DNA of 64,000 bases from Pannonibacter sp051860505. Lineage in GTDB: Bacteria; Pseudomonadota; Alphaproteobacteria; Rhizobiales; Stappiaceae. The stretch spans positions 62,001-126,000 of the forward strand of contig NZ_JBHYDX010000006.1 in the NCBI RefSeq assembly GCF_051860505.1. Reading direction: 5' to 3'. The position numbers and the translations under genes are program-made. This document shows, piece after piece, positions 8,758-17,384 of this stretch. Position 1 is the stretch's first letter. Each line of letters opens with the position of its first letter. The notes below the pieces were generated by a model. It did not search any database. It saw only the letters and a program-made list of their open reading frames with translations, and had not been told where the DNA came from.

Positions 8758-9777
8758 GTGTACGCTGCTGGTATCAAACTCGGACTTGTTGGGATTCTGG
8801 GGCTTTGCGGGATGGCATCGGCTGCTGCCTTCGAACGTCAACAACTCCAGATCGTCGGGTCCTCGACGGTGTTTCCGTTCTCGAAGACGGTCGCAGAACG
8901 CATCGGCATGTCGGGCAAGATCATGATGCCGATTGTGGAATCGACCGGAACCGGCGGCGGGATGGAGATATTCTGTGCCGGAACCGGCCCACAGACTCCG
9001 GACATTACCAACGCGTCACGGGCGATAAAGGCTTCTGAAGCCAAGTTCTGTGCCGCCAACGGCGTCACCGCAGCCGAACTGAAGATCGGCTATGACGGCA
9101 TCGTTGTTGCCAATTACAAGGATGCGCCGGATTTCAACCTGACACTTCGGCAGATCTTCCTGTCGCTGGCGGCCAAGGTGCCGGTTGATGGCACGCTGGT
9201 GGACAATCCCTACCGGACATGGTCGCAGATTGATCCAGCCCTTCCCGACAGCCCGATCGAGGTTCTAGGCCCCCCGCCAACGTCTGGAACCCGCGACGCC
9301 TTCGTGGAAATGGCCATGGAAGGCGGCTGTGCGCTGATTGAAGACGCCGCGAAACTTGGTCTCAAGGGCAAGGCCTGCCATGCAATCCGGGAAGACGGGG
9401 CGTTTCTCGACACGGGCGAGAATGATGACCTGATCGTGCAGTTTCTCGATGCCAATCCCAAGGCGCTCGGTATTTTCGGGTTCTCGTTCCTGAACAAGAA
9501 TACGAGCCACCTCAAGGGAGCGTTGATCCAGGGCATTGAGCCGGACTTCGCCAATATCGCCAATGGCAGTTATCCGCTGGCCCGCCCGCTGTTCATCTAT
9601 GTCAAACTGGAGCATGTCGGCAATGTCCCCGCCATTGCGGACTATGTGTCCGAATTGACGCGGGAAGAGGCCTGGGGGCCATCCGGTTACCTGAAGGAGA
9701 AAGGCCTCATCCCGCTTCCCGACGCGGAGCGGAACGAGCAGCGCATCCGTATCGCCCCCGTCCTTGCCGGAAATTGA
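8758..9777 (+). CDS. pstS: Phosphate-binding protein PstS, first copy
   Basis: A 339-residue periplasmic phosphate-binding protein. The GTG start at 8758 is preferred because AGGAG lies six to seven bases upstream and a signal peptide follows immediately (hydrophobic GLVGILGLCGMASAAA). Longer in-frame starts lie inside phoR. Phosphate-contact motifs are QIVGSSTVFPFS and ESTGTGGGMEIFCAGTG near the N-terminus and PPPTSGTRDAFVEM later. It is clearly paralogous to the next gene but diverged (for example STGTGGG against SGGSGAG). It may differ in affinity or expression from the second copy. Confidence 0.9.
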   Translation: MYAAGIKLGLVGILGLCGMASAAAFERQQLQIVGSSTVFPFSKTVAERIGMSGKIMMPIVESTGTGGGMEIFCAGTGPQTPDITNASRAIKASEAKFCAANGVTAAELKIGYDGIVVANYKDAPDFNLTLRQIFLSLAAKVPVDGTLVDNPYRTWSQIDPALPDSPIEVLGPPPTSGTRDAFVEMAMEGGCALIEDAAKLGLKGKACHAIREDGAFLDTGENDDLIVQFLDANPKALGIFGFSFLNKNTSHLKGALIQGIEPDFANIANGSYPLARPLFIYVKLEHVGNVPAIADYVSELTREEAWGPSGYLKEKGLIPLPDAERNEQRIRIAPVLAGN

Positions 9778-9920
9778 TACAGGGCGGCGGTTGTTTCAGC
9801 TTTTGGCATACGCAATCTGGACAGGGTCCGGATGGTTTCCGTCTCGGCACAAAAGCGTCATACAGACGACTGGATCCGTGCGGCTTGAAGCAGAAAACCA
9901 AATAAATCCAATTAATTGTA

Positions 9921-9960
9921 GTGTCATGAAATTGATATGCAAGTGTCATACGAGTCACAT
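9921..9960 (+). promoter_or_regulatory. Tandem Pho boxes before pstS2
   Basis: Four heptamers spaced by four bases: GTGTCAT, TTGATAT, GTGTCAT and GTCACAT, beginning at 9921, 9932, 9943 and 9954. This 11-base periodicity is the hallmark of PhoB binding. They lie about 90 bases before the GTG of pstS2 in an A+T-richer 272-base gap. Confidence 0.8.
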
Positions 9961-10049
9961 CACGCCGACCTATGGTCCGCCCATCGCCTAGGTTCTTAAC
10001 AGGATCTGGTGGTGATCTAGAAACCTTGACATTCGAAGGGAGTGGTCAA

Positions 10050-11093
10050 GTGAAGTTTAAGTCTCTCGTTAGCGTGGCGGCCATCGCGGTTGCTGCTACT
10101 GCCGTTGCTGGTGTCGCTCAGGCCCGCGACCAGGTCCAGATCGCTGGTTCCTCCACCGTTCTCCCCTACGCCTCGATCGTTGCTGAAGCGTTCGGCGAAA
10201 ACACTGACTTCCCGACCCCGGTCGTGGAATCCGGCGGTTCGGGTGCTGGCCGTAAGAAGCTGTGCGAAGGCGTTGGTGAGAACACCATCGACATCGCCAA
10301 CTCGTCCAGCCGTATCAGCAAGTCTGACATCGAGCTGTGCGCCAAGAACGGCGTGACGGACATCATGGAAGTCCGCTTCGGCTATGACGGCATCGTCTTC
10401 GCTTCGGACATCAAGGGTAACAAGTTCGAGTTCACCCCGGCTGACTGGCACTCCGCTCTGGCCGCTCAGGTCTTGGTAGATGGCAAGCTCGTTGCCAACC
10501 CGAACAAGAAGTGGAGCGACGTCCGCGCCGACCTGCCGGCTCAGGACATCCTCGCCTTCATCCCGGGCACCAAGCACGGCACCCGCGAAGTGTTCGACGA
10601 AAAGGTTCTGCACGCTGGCTGCAAGGCCAATGGCGTTGAAGAAGCTCTGATCGCTGCCGCCAACGGCGACAAGGCCGCTGCCAAGGGCTGCATGGCACTT
10701 CGTACCGATGGCGTCTCCATCGACATCGACGGTGACTACACCGAGACCCTGGCTCGCGTTGCTGCCAACCAGCAGGGCATCGGCGTGTTCGGCCTGTCGT
10801 TCTACCAGAACAACACCGACAAGCTCCAGGTCGCAACCATGGGCGGCGTTCTGCCGAGCGTCGAGACCATTGCCAAGGGTGAGTACCCGGTCTCGCGTCC
10901 GCTGTATTTCTACGTCAAGAAGGCGCACATCGGCGTCATCCCGGGCCTGAAGGAATACGTCGAGTTCTTCATGTCTGACGACATCGCTGGCCCGAATGGC
11001 CCGCTCGCTCAGTATGGCCTCGTTTCCGACCCGGAACTGGCTGCGACCCAGAAGGCAGTTGCCGACGAAGTCGTGATGGGCCCGCTCAACTAA
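10050..11093 (+). CDS. pstS: Phosphate-binding protein PstS, second copy
   Basis: A 347-residue periplasmic phosphate-binding protein. The GTG at 10050 has GGGAG upstream and gives a clean signal peptide (VKFKSLVSVAAIAVAATAVA, cleavage after VAQA). Ligand motifs are QIAGSSTVLPYASIV, ESGGSGAGRKKLCEG and PGTKHGTREVFDEK. Codon use is biased to GCT, GTT and AAG, unlike the neighbours, which suggests very high expression. It has its own tandem Pho boxes and is followed by a hairpin before pstC, as expected when the binding protein is needed in excess of the permease. Confidence 0.95.
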   Translation: MKFKSLVSVAAIAVAATAVAGVAQARDQVQIAGSSTVLPYASIVAEAFGENTDFPTPVVESGGSGAGRKKLCEGVGENTIDIANSSSRISKSDIELCAKNGVTDIMEVRFGYDGIVFASDIKGNKFEFTPADWHSALAAQVLVDGKLVANPNKKWSDVRADLPAQDILAFIPGTKHGTREVFDEKVLHAGCKANGVEEALIAAANGDKAAAKGCMALRTDGVSIDIDGDYTETLARVAANQQGIGVFGLSFYQNNTDKLQVATMGGVLPSVETIAKGEYPVSRPLYFYVKKAHIGVIPGLKEYVEFFMSDDIAGPNGPLAQYGLVSDPELAATQKAVADEVVMGPLN

Positions 11094-11118
11094 GCGGACC
11101 TGGCGTACCGAAAGTCCA

Positions 11119-11147
11119 GGGTGGCGCTGAAGCGCCACCCATTTTCT
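11119..11147 (+). terminator. Attenuating hairpin between pstS2 and pstC
   Basis: A perfect ten-base inverted repeat (GGGTGGCGCT / AGCGCCACCC) is followed by ATTTTCT. It lies 25 bases after the pstS2 stop and 18 bases before the pstC start. It would act as a partial terminator or 3' stabiliser so that pstS2 mRNA exceeds pstCAB mRNA. Confidence 0.8.
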
Positions 11148-11164
11148 CATGGATTGGATAGCCA

Positions 11165-12625
11165 ATGAGCCTCGGCGCCCTTCTTCTCATCGTTATCGTG
11201 CTGGCCATTCTCGGGGCTGTTGCTGGTCGCAGACGCGCTCTCGGGCTCGTCGGCGGTGACAAGCGGGCATTGCACTCGCTGCCCGGGCACTACGGCCAGG
11301 TCGTTTTCCTGTTCACTGCAGTTCCGGCCCTGGTGTTGACAGGCCTGTGGCTGTTCCTTGCCCCTCTGCTGATCGAACGGATGTCCTCCGAAAGCCTCGT
11401 CGGCTCGATCGTTGCCGATGGCACCGCAATGACGCTGGTGATGACGGATGTCCGCCGCATTGCAGAAGGGCTTGAAGTTCTGTCGGCCAATGGTGCCCTG
11501 TCCGAAGCTGATATCAGCCAGATGCGGGCTGATTTCAGCAATGTTCGGAGCCGCATGGCCGAGGCCGGGGTCGCTCTCGGCTCTGATGTCGGGCCGGAGG
11601 TGTTTGAGGCTGCCAAAGCCTACCGAGACTATTCCAACACCTCCCGACTGTTCATGACCATTGTGGTCATTGCCGTGGCAATCGGTGGCCTGTTCTGGTC
11701 ATTGTCCCGGATCAGCAAGGACTATCGCGCTCGCAACGCGTCCGAAAAATTTACCGTCGTCATGTTGATCGCTGCCTCGCTTGTAGCGGTGTTGACGACA
11801 TTCGGTATCGTGTTTTCACTGGTCTTTGAGACCTACAATTTCTTCCAGATGCACTCGGCCGCAGATTTCTTCTTTGGTCTTGTCTGGAACCCGCAGTTCC
11901 GTGGTGGATCCGAACTCGGTATCCTGCCGCTGCTCTGGGGTACGTTCTACGTGTCCCTCGTGGCACTGCTGTTTGCCGTGCCGATCGGGCTGTTCGCTGC
12001 GATCTACATGGCGGAATACGCATCCAAGCCGATGCGCTCGGTCGCCAAGCCGCTTCTGGAACTGCTGGCCGGCATTCCGACCATCGTCTACGGTCTGTTT
12101 GCGCTGATTACGGTCGGACCTTTCCTGCGCGACTATTTCGCCCAGCCGCTTGGTCTTGGAAACAGCTCCTCGTCGGTTCTGACAGCGGGGATCGTGATGG
12201 GGATCATGCTGATCCCGTTCGTGTCATCCTTGTCCGATGACATCATCAACGCTGTTCCGCAGTCGCTCCGGGATGGCGCCTACGGGCTTGGTTCCACGCG
12301 TTCCGAGACCATCCGTCAGGTCGTGATGCCAGCCGCTTTGCCAGGCATCGTTGGAGCGATCCTCCTGGCTGCAAGCCGGGCTATCGGCGAGACCATGATC
12401 GTTGTCATGGGTGCTGGTGCGGCAGCAAAACTCGGCCTCAACCCTCTCGAGGCCATGACCACCGTCACTGTGAAGATTGTCAGTCAGCTCACCGGCGATA
12501 CAGAATTCGCCTCGCCTGAGACGTTGGTTGCCTTCGCACTCGGGCTGACCCTTTTCATCTTTACCCTGGGTCTCAACGTGGTGGCGCTTTACATCGTCCG
12601 CAAGTATCGGGAGCAATACGAATGA
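11165..12625 (+). CDS. pstC: Phosphate ABC transporter permease PstC
   Basis: A 486-residue inner-membrane permease, in the long form common in alphaproteobacteria. Residues 1-190 contain an N-terminal helix, LPGHYGQVVFLFTAVPALVL, and a periplasmic helical insert. The classic permease domain starts near GILPLLWGTFYVSLVALLFA. The EAA-type loop is DGAYGLGSTRSETIRQVVMPAALPG. It pairs with PstA; the stop overlaps the pstA start by four bases, indicating translational coupling. Confidence 0.95.
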   Translation: MSLGALLLIVIVLAILGAVAGRRRALGLVGGDKRALHSLPGHYGQVVFLFTAVPALVLTGLWLFLAPLLIERMSSESLVGSIVADGTAMTLVMTDVRRIAEGLEVLSANGALSEADISQMRADFSNVRSRMAEAGVALGSDVGPEVFEAAKAYRDYSNTSRLFMTIVVIAVAIGGLFWSLSRISKDYRARNASEKFTVVMLIAASLVAVLTTFGIVFSLVFETYNFFQMHSAADFFFGLVWNPQFRGGSELGILPLLWGTFYVSLVALLFAVPIGLFAAIYMAEYASKPMRSVAKPLLELLAGIPTIVYGLFALITVGPFLRDYFAQPLGLGNSSSSVLTAGIVMGIMLIPFVSSLSDDIINAVPQSLRDGAYGLGSTRSETIRQVVMPAALPGIVGAILLAASRAIGETMIVVMGAGAAAKLGLNPLEAMTTVTVKIVSQLTGDTEFASPETLVAFALGLTLFIFTLGLNVVALYIVRKYREQYE

Positions 12626-13956
12626 CCGATGTCGCCATTTCTCCGACGAAGTCGATCTACAATCCCGACGCGCGCACGCGCCGTCGCAATGCAGCCGAGC
12701 AGCGCTTCCGTCTCTATGGCCTGTCGGCAGTTATTGTCGGCCTGGTGGCGCTCGTTATCCTGCTGTGGTCGGTGCTCGCGAGTGGCCTCGGTTCGTTCAG
12801 CCAGGCCTTCATCACGATTGATGTGCCCTTGACAGCCAGCGTGCTCGACAAGTCCGGCACACGGGATGTCGAGGAACTCAAGAAGGTCAGTACTGTCGGT
12901 TACGGTAATGTGCTCAGGTCTGCTTTGATGGAGCAGCTTGAGCGGGACAAGGTTGACACCGCTGACGTCAATGACAAGGAGATCTTTGATCTTCTGTCAA
13001 AGGAAGCGCCTGCGACTTTGCGCAACATGGTCCTGGCCGATCCGTCACTCGTCGGTCAGACGATGAAGTTCAAGACCTATGCGAACGGTCGCGTTGATGG
13101 CTATTTCAAGGGGCGCGTAACCCTGGAGAGTGCGAAGCTCGACAGCAACATCACGCCAGGTCAGTTGTTACTTGCCGAGCGGATGCAGGACGCAGGCATT
13201 CTGACGAGCGGCTTCAACTGGGACTTCTTCTTCGGACCGGATGCTTCTGATCTTCGTCCGGAAGCTGCGGGTCTCGGGATCGCCTTCATCGGCTCGGCCT
13301 ATATGATGCTGATCGTTCTCGTCCTGGCTGTTCCGATCGGCGTGGCTGCCTCAATCTATCTCGAGGAATTCGCACCGAAGAACAAGTTCACCGACCTGAT
13401 CGAGGTGAACATCTCGAATCTGGCGGCGGTTCCGTCGATCGTGTTCGGTATTCTCGGCCTTGCGGTGTTCATCAATTTCATGGGTATGCCGCAATCGGCC
13501 TCCCTGGTTGGTGGCCTCGTGCTGACCCTGATGACCCTGCCGACGATCATCATCGCGACCCGCGCGGCCCTGAGAGCTGTGCCGCCGAGCATTCGCGATG
13601 CCGCCCTGGGTGTGGGTGCGTCGAAGATGCAGTCGATCTTCCATCACGTGCTGCCGCTGGCTGCCCCTGGCATCCTGACCGGGACGATTATCGGTCTGGC
13701 ACAGGCGCTCGGCGAAACCGCTCCGCTGTTGCTCATCGGCATGGTGTCGTTCGTCCGAAGCTTCCCGGGTGCCCCGCCTGAAGGCTTCCTTGATCCGGCC
13801 GCAGCCCTGCCGGTGCAGGTCTATAACTGGACGCAGCGTGGTGACCCCGCCTTCGTGGAGCGAGCCTCCGGCGCGATTATCGTCCTGCTGATATTCCTTG
13901 TTGTCATGAACCTGGTCGCGATCGTCCTGCGTCGCCGCTTTGAACGCCGTTGGTAA
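12622..13956 (+). CDS. pstA: Phosphate ABC transporter permease PstA
   Basis: A 444-residue permease partner of PstC. It has a cytoplasmic N-terminus, a first helix near residues 34-55, then a roughly 150-residue periplasmic insert of the DUF3333 type. The permease domain runs from IAFIGSAYMMLIVLVLAVP to the end. The EAA-type loop is IRDAALGVGASKMQSIFHHVLPLAAPG. The ATG overlaps the pstC stop. The extended N-terminal part is normal for this lineage. Confidence 0.95.
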   Translation: MTDVAISPTKSIYNPDARTRRRNAAEQRFRLYGLSAVIVGLVALVILLWSVLASGLGSFSQAFITIDVPLTASVLDKSGTRDVEELKKVSTVGYGNVLRSALMEQLERDKVDTADVNDKEIFDLLSKEAPATLRNMVLADPSLVGQTMKFKTYANGRVDGYFKGRVTLESAKLDSNITPGQLLLAERMQDAGILTSGFNWDFFFGPDASDLRPEAAGLGIAFIGSAYMMLIVLVLAVPIGVAASIYLEEFAPKNKFTDLIEVNISNLAAVPSIVFGILGLAVFINFMGMPQSASLVGGLVLTLMTLPTIIIATRAALRAVPPSIRDAALGVGASKMQSIFHHVLPLAAPGILTGTIIGLAQALGETAPLLLIGMVSFVRSFPGAPPEGFLDPAAALPVQVYNWTQRGDPAFVERASGAIIVLLIFLVVMNLVAIVLRRRFERRW

Positions 13957-13970
13957 GAAGGGGACATCCG

Positions 13971-14768
13971 ATGAACGTTTCTGTAAATCTGGAGAATGAT
14001 GTGGACCTCGCCCAGCACAAGATCGTCGCGAACAACGTTCAGGTCTATTACGGCGAAAAGCACGCCATCAAGGACGTGAACATCAACATTCAACCGTGTT
14101 CCGTAACGGCTTTCATCGGCCCGTCGGGCTGTGGCAAGTCGACATTCCTGCGGACGCTGAACCGCATGAATGACACGATCGACATCTGCCGTGTCGAAGG
14201 CAATATCTCCATCGACGGCGAAAACATCTATGATCCGCGCGTTGACCCGGTCCAACTGCGGGCCAAGGTCGGCATGGTGTTCCAGAAGCCGAACCCGTTC
14301 CCGAAGTCGATCTATGAAAACGTCGCCTACGGCCCGCGTATTCATGGCCTGACCCGGACCAAGGCCGAACTGGACGAAGTTGTCTCGGCCAGCCTGCAGA
14401 AGGCAGGCCTCTGGAACGAGGTGAAGGATCGCCTTGATGAAGGTGGTACGGGCCTGTCCGGTGGCCAGCAGCAGCGCCTCTGCATCGCCCGCGCCATTGC
14501 CGTGAGCCCGGAAGTGATCCTGATGGACGAGCCCTGCTCGGCGCTGGATCCGATTGCGACGGCGAAGGTGGAAGAGCTCATCGATGAGTTGCGCGCGAAC
14601 TACACCATTGTGATCGTGACCCACTCGATGCAGCAGGCCGCCCGCGTGTCCCAGCGCACCGCGTTCTTCCACCTTGGCAATCTTGTCGAGGAAGGCGCAA
14701 CGCAGGACATCTTCACGAACCCGCAGGACAAGCGTACGCAGGACTATATCACTGGCCGTTTCGGCTGA
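13971..14768 (+). CDS. pstB: Phosphate ABC transporter ATPase PstB
   Basis: A 265-residue ATPase that energises PstCA. Walker A is GPSGCGKST, the Q-loop lies in MVFQKPNPFPKSIYENVAYG, the signature is LSGGQQQR, Walker B is VILMDEPCSALDP and the switch His is in VTHSMQQA. The ATG at 13971 has AAGGGGA upstream; a seven-residue in-frame extension overlaps pstA and is unlikely. Confidence 0.97.
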   Translation: MNVSVNLENDVDLAQHKIVANNVQVYYGEKHAIKDVNINIQPCSVTAFIGPSGCGKSTFLRTLNRMNDTIDICRVEGNISIDGENIYDPRVDPVQLRAKVGMVFQKPNPFPKSIYENVAYGPRIHGLTRTKAELDEVVSASLQKAGLWNEVKDRLDEGGTGLSGGQQQRLCIARAIAVSPEVILMDEPCSALDPIATAKVEELIDELRANYTIVIVTHSMQQAARVSQRTAFFHLGNLVEEGATQDIFTNPQDKRTQDYITGRFG

Positions 14769-14803
14769 GTCCTCTGGTCCTCCAACGCGAGAAGGATTTG
14801 AAC

Positions 14804-15514
14804 ATGTCCGAGCATACCGTCAGTTCCTATGATGAAGAACTGCGCGCGCTGGCCGGCCGGGTCGCCGAGATGGGCGGCCTTGCCGAAGCGCTGGTGAATG
14901 ACGCCGTGACAGCGCTGCTGTCGCAGGATCTGGAGAAAGCGCACAAGACGATCCTGCAGGACGCCCGTCTCGACGAGTTGCAGCAGGAAATCGAAGCCAA
15001 GTTCATCCGCATCGTCGCCCTGCGCCAGCCGATGGGCCAGGACCTGCGCGAGATCATGGCGGCCGGACGTATCGCCAACGACCTTGAGCGCGTCGGCGAT
15101 CTGGCCAAGAACATCGCCAAGCGCGTCATCGCCATCGATGGCGACTTCAACTCGAAGAAGGCCGCTTTCGGCGTCGAGCACATGGCTGAGCTGGCGCTGA
15201 ACCAGCTGAAGGCAGTTCTGGATGCCTACACCAGTCACGACGCCGTGGCGGCACAGACCGTTCGCGAACGCGATGACGAGGTGGATGCAATCTACACCTC
15301 GCTGTTCCGGGAACTCTTGACATACATGATGGAAGATCCGCGCAAGATCACCCAGTGCGCGCATCTCCTGTTCTGCGCCAAGAACATCGAGCGCATCGGC
15401 GATCACGCGACCAACATTGCGGAAAACGTCTACTTCATGGTCACCGGCAACCAGTTGCTGGAAGCCCGCCGCAAGATCGACGAAACCGGCCTTGCCGATC
15501 TCGAGAATGCCTGA
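14804..15514 (+). CDS. phoU: Phosphate signalling protein PhoU
   Basis: A 236-residue all-helical protein with the two symmetrical three-helix halves of PhoU. Metal-binding-type motifs occur as RIANDLERVGDLAKNIAKR in the first half and NIERIGDHATNIAENVYF in the second. PhoU links the Pst transporter to PhoR and restrains the regulon when phosphate is plentiful. The ATG at 14804 is seven bases after AAGGA; a TTG two codons earlier is less likely. Confidence 0.97.
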   Translation: MSEHTVSSYDEELRALAGRVAEMGGLAEALVNDAVTALLSQDLEKAHKTILQDARLDELQQEIEAKFIRIVALRQPMGQDLREIMAAGRIANDLERVGDLAKNIAKRVIAIDGDFNSKKAAFGVEHMAELALNQLKAVLDAYTSHDAVAAQTVRERDDEVDAIYTSLFRELLTYMMEDPRKITQCAHLLFCAKNIERIGDHATNIAENVYFMVTGNQLLEARRKIDETGLADLENA

Positions 15515-15549
15515 CGCGGGTCCCCGCGTCTGTTTGCTGGAGCGTGTGA

Positions 15550-16248
15550 ATGCCTAAGGTTCTGATCGTTGAAGACGAAGAGCCCTTGAGCCTGTTGTTG
15601 CGTTACAACCTGGAAGCTGAAGGTTACTCCGTCGAGTCCTGTGCTCGCGGGGATGAAGCTGAAATCCGGCTGCGCGAAAGCCAGCCGGACCTGCTGCTTC
15701 TCGACTGGATGCTGCCGGGCCTGTCGGGCATCGAACTTTGCCGACGTCTACGTGCCCGAGCGGAAACCGAGCGTCTTCCTGTGATCATGCTCACGGCCCG
15801 CGGTGAGGAAGCCGAGCGTATCCGTGGTCTTGCGACGGGCGCGGACGACTATGTGGTCAAGCCGTTCTCGATCCCGGAACTGATGGCGCGTGTTCGGGCG
15901 ATCCTCCGCCGCGCCCGTCCGGAGGTGGTCTCGACCATGCTCCGCGCCGGTGACATCGAGCTGGACCGCGAGACGCATCGGGTCCGCCGCAACGGCAAGG
16001 AAATCCATCTCGGCCCGACCGAGTTCCGGTTGCTCGAGTTCCTGATGACCTCGCCTGGCCGCGTCTTTTCCCGTGAGCAATTGCTCGATGGCGTCTGGGG
16101 CCATGATGTGTATGTGGACGAGCGGACGGTGGATGTGCACGTCGGCCGTTTGCGCAAGGCCATAAACAGGGGCAAGGTGAAAGACCCGATCCGCACGGTG
16201 CGCGGCGCAGGCTACGCCTTCAACGACCAGTTCGCGGTTGCCATCTGA
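15550..16248 (+). CDS. phoB: Phosphate-regulon response regulator PhoB
   Basis: A 232-residue OmpR-family regulator. The receiver domain (about 1-120) has acidic residues VEDEEPL, phospho-acceptor Asp52 in LLLLDWMLPG, and the conserved Thr and Lys in MLTARG and YVVKPFS. The C-terminal winged helix (about 135-228) holds the recognition region DERTVDVHVGRLRKAI. It would bind the Pho boxes upstream of both pstS genes. Last gene of the cluster; an intrinsic terminator follows. Confidence 0.97.
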   Translation: MPKVLIVEDEEPLSLLLRYNLEAEGYSVESCARGDEAEIRLRESQPDLLLLDWMLPGLSGIELCRRLRARAETERLPVIMLTARGEEAERIRGLATGADDYVVKPFSIPELMARVRAILRRARPEVVSTMLRAGDIELDRETHRVRRNGKEIHLGPTEFRLLEFLMTSPGRVFSREQLLDGVWGHDVYVDERTVDVHVGRLRKAINRGKVKDPIRTVRGAGYAFNDQFAVAI

Positions 16249-16274
16249 TCAACCCGGCCAGTGCCTTGATCCGA

Positions 16275-16300
16275 GAAAGCCCGTCACGTGCGGGCTTTTT
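16275..16300 (+). terminator. Intrinsic terminator after phoB
   Basis: AAAGCCCG, a seven-base loop, then CGGGCTTTTT, 27 bases after the phoB stop. It closes the pst-phoUB operon. Confidence 0.9.
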
Positions 16301-16330
16301 GCTGTGTGCGGCGTTTTTCGCAGGAGATGA

Positions 16331-16366
16331 AAAAGGCCCGCCGGGCGATCGCTCCGGCGGGCCTTA
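16331..16366 (-). terminator. Intrinsic terminator after gcrA
   Basis: A perfect 12-base inverted repeat (AAGGCCCGCCGG / CCGGCGGGCCTT) with a nine-base loop, followed on the minus strand by TTTTTCATC. It ends gcrA transcription and insulates it from phoB. Confidence 0.9.
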
Positions 16367-16414
16367 ACCTGGGCGAGGGGACCACAGACTGGTTGGCCCC
16401 CTCTGAGATCTGTA

Positions 16415-16954
16415 TCAGGCGCGAGCGAGTTGCTTGCGGTCCTTGTCGCGCCGGCGATCATTGACCGGCTGATAGGCGATGCGGCAGTGATGCGCGCAAT
16501 AAGGCACGCCAGGATCAGAGTGGCGACCGCAAAAGTAGAAGTCCTGGGTGCTTGGATCGCCAATCGGCCACTTGCAGGTGCGTTCGGTCAGGGTCAGGAT
16601 TGTTGCCCGCTCGGTGATCGGAACGACTTCTGCCATCGGTTCCACCTGCGGCTCGACGTCGAGCGCGGCTTCTTCCATGGGTTCCATTTTCAAGGCCGTT
16701 GCCCCGCGGCTCTGCGCCACCGGTGCCTGTGCCGGACGTGGCGCAGACGGCGCAGCACTTGCGGGTGTGCGGGCCCGCCGCGGCTTCGCCGTCGGCGCAA
16801 CCGCCTTGGCGCGTCCGGACAGTCCAAGCCGATGCACCTTGCCGATCACCGCATTGCGCGTGATCCCGCCGAGTTCGGCAGCAATCTGGCTCGCGCTCAG
16901 GCCATCCGACCAGAGCTTCTTCAGCAGTTCCACGCGTTCGTCAGTCCAGCTCAT
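16415..16954 (-). CDS. gcrA: Cell-cycle transcriptional regulator GcrA
   Basis: A 179-residue regulator restricted to alphaproteobacteria. The N-terminal DNA-binding helices are MSWTDERVELLKKLW, LSASQIAAELGG and ITRNAVIGKVHRLGL. A basic Ala/Pro linker follows (about 48-125). The C-terminal sigma70-binding domain has CKWPIGDPSTQDFYFCG and PYCAHHCRIAYQP. By knowledge from Caulobacter it binds RNA polymerase-sigma70 and stimulates promoters carrying methylated GANTC. Here it is a single gene with its own terminator. Confidence 0.97.
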   Translation of the reverse strand: MSWTDERVELLKKLWSDGLSASQIAAELGGITRNAVIGKVHRLGLSGRAKAVAPTAKPRRARTPASAAPSAPRPAQAPVAQSRGATALKMEPMEEAALDVEPQVEPMAEVVPITERATILTLTERTCKWPIGDPSTQDFYFCGRHSDPGVPYCAHHCRIAYQPVNDRRRDKDRKQLARA

Positions 16955-17226
16955 CCGTCACACCCCGCCGTTTCCGGCTGTAGATTGTAAATTTAGGCAG
17001 TAACCAGTTGTTAAGGCGCGCATGCTCCGCGCCCAACGTGGCATATCCAGTATGATTTGGTGATCTACAGCACGAGATGTCGTATCCGACAGACAGGACA
17101 GTACAATGGCGGCCAAAAGCGAGGCAAGGAGACGGGGCACATGAACCGGGGACGAAACGACTTTTCCCCAGATAACGCCGCCCCCAGTCCGCGACACTCG
17201 GCAGTGGCGGATTCGCGCCAATTGCA
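16955..17226. other. Gap upstream of gcrA
   Basis: About 270 bases with no convincing gene; the longest frames are antisense extensions without domains. It should contain the leftward gcrA promoter. At 16999-17014 the minus strand reads TTAACAACTGGTTACT, close to the CtrA pattern TTAA-N7-TTAA. A 29-codon frame begins at 17141 but has no support. Confidence 0.45.
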
Positions 17227-17257
17227 TTGACAGGCGCAGCGTTGGGCGGTGTATAAA
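17227..17257 (+). promoter_or_regulatory. Sigma70-type promoter for argD
   Basis: TTGACA at 17227-17232 and TATAAA at 17252-17257 with a 19-base spacer (18 if the -10 is read as GTATAA). It lies about 130 bases before the argD start. Confidence 0.6.
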
Positions 17258-17272
17258 CGTCGCTCGTTTCTT

Positions 17273-17295
17273 GTGCCGCCTGTCACGGGCGGCAC
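17273..17295 (+). repeat. Leader hairpin upstream of argD
   Basis: GTGCCGCC and GGCGGCAC form a perfect eight-base stem around a seven-base loop, just after the predicted argD transcription start. TTTT appears eight bases later, so it could be a weak attenuator. No leader peptide rich in arginine codons is visible. Confidence 0.4.
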
Positions 17296-17384
17296 AGTCC
17301 GTTTTGGCATCCCAATACGTATCCCTGAACCGGAGAGGTTTTCCGGGGCAAGTAGCCCCGACCCCCGCATGAGGAGTTGAGCAT

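Noticed and set aside
17141..17230. 29-codon frame upstream of argD considered as a leader peptide
   Set aside because: Not enriched in arginine codons clustered for attenuation; it ends before the leader hairpin and lies over the promoter.
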